DNA from: an uncultured Roseburia sp.
GTDB taxonomy: Bacteria > Bacillota_A > Clostridia > Lachnospirales > Lachnospiraceae
Reading direction: 5' to 3'
Length of the DNA stretch: 9,238 nucleotides
NCBI GenBank assembly: GCA_900753715.1
Contig: CAAEAE010000182.1
Location: 1-9,238 of the forward strand
Shown: positions 4,314 to 9,238 of the stretch, one piece after another
How the letters are laid out: each line of letters begins with the position of its first letter
Numbering within the stretch: position 1 is the first letter of the stretch
Translations under genes and position numbers: made by a program
Notes under the pieces: generated by a model
The model's input: only the letters and a program-made list of their open reading frames with translations
Database searches by the model: none
What the model was told of the DNA's origin: nothing

Positions 4314-6338
4314 TTGGCAGGAGTGCATGAAGATTTCGGTGAAAAGATCGGCGGTGCGAAAAAAGACCTGTGGAAAGACCGCGGGCTGTATGCAGATGAT
4401 CTGGAAGCCATGAATGAGCGCGAAGCCGAAAAATTTGTGAAAAAGGATAATGTCTGGAAAAAGCCGGACTATGCAGCCATACTGGAGGAAGGGATTCCTC
4501 TTGGCGTGGTCTATTTTATCAAAAAAGCGAGGGACGGCTTAAACGCTTCCCCTCAGTATTACCGCACGGATGACACCCCGGAAAAACGGACCGCGAGACA
4601 AAAGGAATATATAAAAACAGTCCGGGAATTGCAGACAGTGCTTTCAGATGTCCGTACTGTGGAGGATGCTGTGAGAGCCTATGACCGCTTTTTCGTTGAC
4701 AATGGATATTTAGAAAAGGTACAGGGCTGGGGAAGCGGAATCCATTACCGGGCAACGAAAAAGGGACAGGACAATCCCGTGATCACAAACAAATTGTCCA
4801 ATACCATGCTGATCCGCTCAGCTGAATATTTTGAGCGCAACTTTACTCAGGAAGCAAAAAAGGAACAGTTTTGTGTTTCCAAAGAGCAGAAAATACCGAA
4901 AGGTTATGCGATCCACTTCAACGACGGGAAACAGACCTATTCTAAAAATGGGGACTGGAAACCCGGTACCTACTATGTGACAAAAGGCTATTCGATCCTG
5001 CGGACCAATTTTGGGACCAAAGAAGCTGCCCTGAAATGGGTGCAGGAACTTGCCAAAGGCAGGAACAAAAACGGAAAGATCCGTTTTGTCCCTCCACAGC
5101 TTGCCCATGTCAAACGTACCGGACCGGATTATCGGAATGGCGTGGAGATCACCGGACAGCATTATCTTGATACATTTGGGTTCCGCGGCGGCGAGTTTGG
5201 AAACTGGATGAACCAGAACGACCGTCAGACCTCCCTTAACATGGGATTTGAAGCACTAAAGGATCTGGCGTCAGCCCTTAAGATCAGCGATAAAGATATT
5301 GCTTATCAGGGAACACTTGCTATCGCTTTTGGTGCAAGAGGCAGCGGCAATGCTGCAGCTCATTATGAACCTTTGCGTACAGTCATCAATCTTACAAAAA
5401 TGCACGGGGCCGGTTCCCTGGCACATGAATGGTGGCATGGACTTGACGATTATCTTGGTACAAAGATGAGAGCAAAAGGGATGCTGTCAGAACAGCCCCA
5501 CCTCTATGCGCCGTTCCAAAAACTCATTGACACCATGAAGTATAAACCGGAAACACCGGAACAGGCAGCAAAGCGCACGGAAGTACAAACAGAACGCACC
5601 CGGAAAAATGCGGCAAGCTGGCTGGATTCCTCGGTTCTTGCCTCCCTGAAACGGTATGGCAATGAGGAACAGATGGAAACCTACGCAGTCTTGCGGGAAG
5701 CATTTTTGTCCGGCGAACCCGGCTCTGTGGAACAGATCAGCGCATTTAAGAAGAATGTTACCGGCCGGGTAATTCCCAAAAGTGAACGGGAACGGCTGGA
5801 AATTTTTGAGCGTATGCTTTCCGGGATGCAGGCGCAGGAAGCTCCGCAGATTGGACGGACGGAAACTGATTTTTACCGTAATTCGGTACGCATGGGAAAA
5901 GAATGTGAAAAAGACGGCGGTTATTGGGACAGCAATGTGGAAATGACAGCCAGAGCCTTTGCCTGTTATATCAAGGACAAACTGCCCTACACATCGGATT
6001 ATCTGGCAGGCCATGCCGACTGTGCCCTTACCCTGGTTTCCGGTAAAGACGGAGAAATGGAGGTATTGAAAGCCTTCCCTGTGGGGGAAGAACGCCGTGC
6101 AATCAACGCTGTTTTTGACGAGATCATTCAGGATTTGAAACGGGAACAGCTATTGACCCATGCCGATGTAACGCTTCCCCTCTCTGTTTCTGAACTTCGT
6201 GAGGCGGCGGACGGGCAGCTATCCATGTTCGGCGTCGGCCGTCCTTCCGTGATGGATCAGCTTGCGGCAAACAGGCCGGCAGATAAAAAATCACCGGCAC
6301 AGACGTTTTCCAGAAAAAACCACGAGCCGGAAATATAG
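4314..6338 (+). CDS. Large polyvalent-type protein with LPD1 / zincin-like domain
   Basis: The product has 674 residues. It starts at TTG 4314 after a strong GGAGGTGA (4300-4307). The N-terminal 180 residues are charged and helical. The core (about 285-385) carries the LPD1 signature seen in polyvalent proteins of phages and conjugative elements: GGEFGNWMNQNDRQTSLN, then AIAFGARGSG and NLTKMHGAGSLAHEWWHGLDD. HEWWH (371-375) is an H-E-x-x-H metallopeptidase motif, and EMTARAFACYI (543-553) supplies a glutamate (E543) suitable as third zinc ligand, so a gluzincin-like peptidase is plausible. Near the C-terminus is QLSMF (635-639), close to the bacterial sliding-clamp binding motif. Polyvalent proteins are thought to be co-transferred with DNA and to counter host functions; a role here in the recipient is inference. 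The zinc-site residues look intact, so there is no sign of degeneration. Confidence 0.85.
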   Translation: MAGVHEDFGEKIGGAKKDLWKDRGLYADDLEAMNEREAEKFVKKDNVWKKPDYAAILEEGIPLGVVYFIKKARDGLNASPQYYRTDDTPEKRTARQKEYIKTVRELQTVLSDVRTVEDAVRAYDRFFVDNGYLEKVQGWGSGIHYRATKKGQDNPVITNKLSNTMLIRSAEYFERNFTQEAKKEQFCVSKEQKIPKGYAIHFNDGKQTYSKNGDWKPGTYYVTKGYSILRTNFGTKEAALKWVQELAKGRNKNGKIRFVPPQLAHVKRTGPDYRNGVEITGQHYLDTFGFRGGEFGNWMNQNDRQTSLNMGFEALKDLASALKISDKDIAYQGTLAIAFGARGSGNAAAHYEPLRTVINLTKMHGAGSLAHEWWHGLDDYLGTKMRAKGMLSEQPHLYAPFQKLIDTMKYKPETPEQAAKRTEVQTERTRKNAASWLDSSVLASLKRYGNEEQMETYAVLREAFLSGEPGSVEQISAFKKNVTGRVIPKSERERLEIFERMLSGMQAQEAPQIGRTETDFYRNSVRMGKECEKDGGYWDSNVEMTARAFACYIKDKLPYTSDYLAGHADCALTLVSGKDGEMEVLKAFPVGEERRAINAVFDEIIQDLKREQLLTHADVTLPLSVSELREAADGQLSMFGVGRPSVMDQLAANRPADKKSPAQTFSRKNHEPEI

Positions 6339-6356
6339 CAGGAGGTGAACAGCATT

Positions 6357-7187
6357 TTGGAAGAAAATAAAGATTATCATGCCTACCGGTATGGCGACCA
6401 CTTGACGCCGGGATCAGAGCTTAAAATTGAACACAGCGTAGTTTGTGAAAATGTGGATATTTCTACTCTGATCACAATGGGAATAGATAGCCTGGAAGCC
6501 ATGCGCCAGGGAAGTATCGACGGGGAGCAGAAAGCCTATGAAATCGTGGTGGCTGCTGCAAAACAATGGGAACAGCAGGCAGCGGCAACACAGACGATCA
6601 ACCGGGCTTTGGAATATCTTCGTACACCGGAGATTGAACATACCGGCAACCAGTGGAAAGACACCGATAACTGGAGGGCGGATCAGAAAATCAGCAACCG
6701 GGTCTATCAGATGACCTGCAGTATTTGGGAAGATACGAAATATGACAGAGAAACCAAACAGAGTGTTCCGATTGCCTGGTATGTGACATGGGAAGTCCGT
6801 ATTCATTCCCCGAAGCAGGGATATGGAGCAAAGATTGCCGGACAAAACCAGAAACGATATACAGATAAGAACGCAGCCATAAAATACCTGGACGGGCGAA
6901 AGAAAGCCTATTCCCATTTATTCACGGAAATTTCCCCGCCGATCCCGAAAGAATATGAGCACCATTTTATGGTTCACGGTACTCTTTTACCTGGCTATAC
7001 GGTTGAAGGACTGGAACAGGCCAAAACGGAACATGCCGCCGCCGAGGTTTCGGAGGGCGGTATTTTTACACCCGAAAACCAGGAGAAGCCTTCCGTCCTG
7101 GGGAAGCTCTCTGTGGCAAAAACTCAGGAAAAAACGCCAACCACTCCCGGTACGGCAATGAAAAAGAAGGAGGATATACAATTATGA
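6357..7187 (+). CDS. ICE accessory protein of unknown function (276 aa)
   Basis: I place the start at TTG 6357, eight bases after GGAGGTGA (6341-6348). The in-frame GTG at 6345 lies inside that ribosome binding site and is unlikely. The protein is soluble, with a helical first third (about 35-88), a central beta-rich domain (about 88-190), a stretch PPIPKEYEHHFMVHGTLLPG (194-213), and a low-complexity, charged C-terminal tail (about 226-276) that looks disordered. In the central domain the motifs VYQMTCSIWED, VPIAWYVTWEV and KAYSHLFTEISPPIP stand out. I believe this sequence type recurs on related ICEs, but I know no function. It lies 18 bases after the LPD1 gene, and its TGA overlaps the next ATG (ATGA, 7184-7187), which implies translational coupling. 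Confidence 0.8.
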   Translation: MEENKDYHAYRYGDHLTPGSELKIEHSVVCENVDISTLITMGIDSLEAMRQGSIDGEQKAYEIVVAAAKQWEQQAAATQTINRALEYLRTPEIEHTGNQWKDTDNWRADQKISNRVYQMTCSIWEDTKYDRETKQSVPIAWYVTWEVRIHSPKQGYGAKIAGQNQKRYTDKNAAIKYLDGRKKAYSHLFTEISPPIPKEYEHHFMVHGTLLPGYTVEGLEQAKTEHAAAEVSEGGIFTPENQEKPSVLGKLSVAKTQEKTPTTPGTAMKKKEDIQL

Positions 7188-7600
7188 AAGTGTTAATGGT
7201 AGAGCCGGGCAAGTCCCCTTATGCTGCGGAGATCGAAAGTGGTCTGAAATCCTTGCAGGCGGCAGTGGGCGGAGATATTCAGGCGGTCTATCCGTATGAG
7301 GACCCGGTGGCTCTGATCTGCAATGATGAAGGCAAGCTGATGGGGCTGCCTTTGAACCGAGCTCTCTTTGACGATGACGGCCACATCTATGATATTGTGT
7401 CCGGGAATTTTCTGATCGTTGGTCTTGGCGAGGAAAATTTTACAGACCTTTCCCCGGATCTGATGGAGAAATATGGGGAGCAGTTTAAGTACCCTGAAAA
7501 ATTTGCAAGGCTTGCCGGCGAGATCATTGCAGTCAAGCAGCCTGCAACCAATGAGCACCGGGAAAAACCGATGATGCACCATTCCGGCCCGGATTTGTAG
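7184..7600 (+). CDS. DUF3846 family protein
   Basis: The product has 138 residues. ATG 7184 overlaps the stop codon of the preceding gene and has AAGGAGG (7167-7173) ten bases upstream. Family features of DUF3846 are clear: an opening VLMVEPGK (3-10), ESGLKSLQAAVGGDIQAVYP (18-37), the NDEGKLMGLPLNRAL stretch (47-61), and GHIYDIVSGNFLIVG (66-80). These small proteins are widespread on Firmicutes ICEs, plasmids and phages, often near anti-restriction or accessory genes, but their activity is not established to my knowledge. The length beyond residue 105 (KFARLAGEII and a histidine-rich end) is probably a flexible tail. Seventeen bases separate it from the next gene. Confidence 0.92.
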   Translation: MKVLMVEPGKSPYAAEIESGLKSLQAAVGGDIQAVYPYEDPVALICNDEGKLMGLPLNRALFDDDGHIYDIVSGNFLIVGLGEENFTDLSPDLMEKYGEQFKYPEKFARLAGEIIAVKQPATNEHREKPMMHHSGPDL

Positions 7601-7617
7601 AAAGAAAGGAGCCAATT

Positions 7618-8433
7618 ATGTTAATGGCAGTAAATGAACCTTATGCCCTTATGGTGCAGCCGGACGATATTCTGATCTCTCCCCGTGAGGTAGATGAACA
7701 TTTTGGGACGATGGTATGCTTTCATCCCCGCTATGCGCTGGGCGACCATCACAACCATATGGACAAAGATGACTTCCTGCGGGAAATGTATTTAGATACC
7801 GTAGGACATGATGAAGCCGGCATGAAACGCTATGAACGGATGGTAAACATTGTAAGCAGCCGTTTCCGGCATGGACCAAAGACAGAGGAACGGGCGATCG
7901 ATGAAGCAATGCAGAAAGTAATTTCGGAAAAGTATCTGATGCTCCCCCTCTATCTCTACGACCACTCAGGTCTTGCCATGAGTACAGAAAGTTTCTCAGG
8001 CAGGGCTCCTCATGCAGAATGGGACAGCGGACAGGTCGGCTGGATCTATGTTTCCAAAGAAGATGCCCTAAAGGAATTTGACGCTGACAAGATGACCGGC
8101 GCCATCCGGCAGAAAGCGGACGCACTGATGCGCAGCGAAGTCGCCGCTTATGATTCCTATCTGCGTGGCGAATGTTATGGGTTTGAGCTTTATAAAAACG
8201 GGGAGCTGTCGGATAGCTGCTGGGGCTTTATGGGTAACTTTTCCGATGTGTTGAAAGATATGGCTGAATACCTCCCGGATGAGTGCAAAGGGATGGTCGA
8301 TCATCTGGAGGAACAGGAACGCCCGGCTACGATCATCAAGACGCTTTTGAAACATGCTAAAATTCAGGTCGATCAGGCAGCAAAAGCCTTTGAACACGCT
8401 TCCCGACAGCAGGTTCTTGGGGAAAGCCGGTAA
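7618..8433 (+). CDS. Conserved mobile-element protein of unknown function (271 aa)
   Basis: The product has 271 residues. ATG 7618 follows AAAGGAG (7605-7611) by six bases; an in-frame ATG at 7624 is a less well spaced alternative. Conserved-looking motifs are FHPRYALGDHH (35-45), LPLYLYDHSGLAMST (109-123), WDSGQVGWIYVS (135-146) and, after a helical part, GECYGFELYKNGEL (184-197) followed by DSCWGFMG (199-206). The same combination occurs, in my recollection, in phage and plasmid proteins annotated only as hypothetical. The many histidine, aspartate and tryptophan residues in short motifs suggest a folded binding or catalytic domain, but I see no known active site. There is no signal peptide or membrane segment. 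It is the last accessory gene before the transfer module, separated from it by 51 AT-rich bases. Confidence 0.85.
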   Translation: MLMAVNEPYALMVQPDDILISPREVDEHFGTMVCFHPRYALGDHHNHMDKDDFLREMYLDTVGHDEAGMKRYERMVNIVSSRFRHGPKTEERAIDEAMQKVISEKYLMLPLYLYDHSGLAMSTESFSGRAPHAEWDSGQVGWIYVSKEDALKEFDADKMTGAIRQKADALMRSEVAAYDSYLRGECYGFELYKNGELSDSCWGFMGNFSDVLKDMAEYLPDECKGMVDHLEEQERPATIIKTLLKHAKIQVDQAAKAFEHASRQQVLGESR

Positions 8434-8484
8434 AAAGTTATTTCCATATTATAAATACCGATTTTATCAGAAAGGAGGATGCTC

Positions 8485-8955
8485 TTGCAGGAAGAACTCG
8501 AACAACGAACGGTTTCTGTTTCTATACAGGCAGCAAAACTGTCAGGGCGGGTACTGCGTGCGGCTATTGCTGCGGTACTCCAAAAGATGGAACAGGAACG
8601 CACAATGCCAAAAGTCGGGCGCAACAGCATGAAGCGGCTGACTTATAAAGACCCCGGAGCCAATACCATTGAAGTTTCAGGGCGAATCCGCTCTTTTGAA
8701 CGGTATGCCAGAAAACATCAGGTACGCTACCATATAGAAAAGGAACTTGGGACCGATCCCCCAAAATGGACGGTATATTTCAAGGCAAACCAGGCGGATG
8801 CACTGACGGCAGCTTTTAAGGAATATACAAAGAAAGACCTTACACGCAGCACCAGACCGTCGCTGCTTATACAGCTTCATAAGTTCAAAGAACTGGCACA
8901 GTCGCTTGGCCGTGACCGTGTAAAGAACAAAGAACACGGAGGACCGGAACGATGA
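8485..8955 (+). CDS. pcfB: PcfB family conjugation protein (DUF3801)
   Basis: The product has 156 residues. I chose TTG 8485, six bases after AAAGGAGG (8471-8478); the ATG at 8479 directly abuts the ribosome binding site. The PcfB/DUF3801 pattern is clear: an N-terminal helix beginning EELEQRTVSVSIQAAKLSG, a basic segment KVGRNSMKRL (43-52), the compact domain SFERYARKHQVRYHI (69-83), then DPPKWTVYFKANQADALTAA (90-109) and FKEYTKKDL. PcfB is encoded next to the coupling protein in pCF10-type conjugation systems and is thought to act as an accessory factor of substrate recruitment in the cytoplasm. Here its TGA overlaps the ATG of the coupling protein (ATGA, 8952-8955), as expected for a coupled pair. 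Gene name by family likeness, not by orthology test. Confidence 0.9.
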   Translation: MQEELEQRTVSVSIQAAKLSGRVLRAAIAAVLQKMEQERTMPKVGRNSMKRLTYKDPGANTIEVSGRIRSFERYARKHQVRYHIEKELGTDPPKWTVYFKANQADALTAAFKEYTKKDLTRSTRPSLLIQLHKFKELAQSLGRDRVKNKEHGGPER

Positions 8956-9238
8956 AGATCGATGCAGAAACAATGAAAAAACAGGTCATTCTCCATCTGC
9001 CTTATGTTCTGTTCCTTCTGGTATTTGCCAAGCTGGGCGAGGCGGTGCGTCTGGCTCCCGGAGCGGACGCTTCCCAAAAGCTGTTAGGACTGTCCGAAGG
9101 CTTTGCCCTTGCGTTTCAGAGTATGTGGCCGGGGGCGGCAATGGACTGGCTGATCGGTTTCTGCGGTGCAGCCATTATGCGGCTGGCAGTCTATCTTAGA
9201 GGGAAAGACGCTAAGAAATACCGCAAAAATGTGGAATA
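8952..9238 (+). CDS. VirD4/TraG type IV coupling protein, N-terminal part
   Basis: Ninety-five residues are visible and the gene continues past the right edge. ATG 8952 overlaps the PcfB stop, with AGGACCGGA-type weak pairing upstream, so translation is probably coupled. The visible part is the membrane anchor: a first hydrophobic helix LHLPYVLFLLVFAKLGEAVRL (about 14-34), a short external loop with APGAD, a second helix WLIGFCGAAIMRLAVYL (about 66-82), then the basic GKDAKKYRKNVE. That layout and wording match the VirD4-like coupling proteins (CD1115 family) of Tn1549/CTn elements, in which the Walker A motif follows soon after. These ATPases bring the relaxosome to the type IV secretion channel. 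Confidence 0.9.
   Translation, partial: MKIDAETMKKQVILHLPYVLFLLVFAKLGEAVRLAPGADASQKLLGLSEGFALAFQSMWPGAAMDWLIGFCGAAIMRLAVYLRGKDAKKYRKNVE

Noticed and set aside
5487..6014. 175-codon frame on the - strand inside the LPD1 gene
   Set aside because: Cysteine- and phenylalanine-rich composition typical of antisense shadows and no start signal; the + strand has a coherent domain.
8479..8481. ATG two codons upstream as the start of the PcfB gene
   Set aside because: It directly follows AAAGGAGG with no spacing; TTG 8485 has the normal six-base spacing.
8434..8484. Possible promoter in the AT-rich gap before PcfB (TATTAT 8447-8452 or TATAAA 8450-8455)
   Set aside because: No -35 box at 16-18 bases, and AT-rich gaps give such hexamers by chance; not strong enough to list.
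1..9238. CRISPR arrays, tRNA or rRNA genes, insertion sequences, resistance cargo
   Set aside because: I saw no regularly spaced repeats, tRNA-like folds, transposase motifs or recognisable resistance genes.

Overview
The window reads as one block of an integrative and conjugative element (ICE) of the Tn1549 / clostridial CTn type from a Gram-positive gut bacterium (Bacillota, class Clostridia; Lachnospiraceae- or Ruminococcaceae-like by general appearance). The basis is moderate GC content, strong AGGAGG-type ribosome binding sites before nearly every gene, frequent TTG starts, and a diagnostic gene set: a winged-helix DUF6017 replication-initiator-like protein, a DUF3991/Toprim primase-like protein, an LPD1 polyvalent-type protein, DUF3846, PcfB (DUF3801) and the start of a VirD4/TraG coupling protein. 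All supported genes lie on the + strand and are tightly spaced. They are probably expressed as one or a few operons.

Layout. Positions 1-264 are an AT-rich non-coding leader. It holds a TATAAT box at the left edge, an inverted repeat of a 9-mer with a third copy further on, and then two hairpins, the second followed by a T-run (an intrinsic terminator). Positions 265-1688 hold a small conserved element protein and the DUF6017 replication-like protein. Positions 1688-1778 carry a second short terminator-like hairpin and a 12-codon leader ORF whose end overlaps the start of the primase-like gene (1766-2746). Positions 2760-3380 hold two small genes (one an HTH regulator) and a 25-codon ORF that looks like a remnant. 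Positions 3381-8433 hold five larger accessory proteins: an unknown 300-residue protein, the LPD1 zincin-like protein, an unknown protein, DUF3846 and another unknown. Positions 8485-9238 start the DNA-transfer module (PcfB, then the coupling protein, which runs off the right edge).

How they may work together (inference): the first block would process or replicate the excised element DNA. The middle block has the look of accessory proteins for establishment in a new host or for anti-host functions, although only the LPD1 and DUF3846 proteins match families I know. The last block would deliver the DNA-protein substrate to the type IV secretion channel. No relaxase, integrase, resistance cargo, tRNA, rRNA, CRISPR array or insertion sequence is visible here. 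The most unusual features are the translational-coupling arrangement at 1740-1778, the attenuator-like leader at 120-233, the HEWWH zincin signature and clamp-binding-like motif in the LPD1 protein, and the truncated small ORF at 3303-3380.
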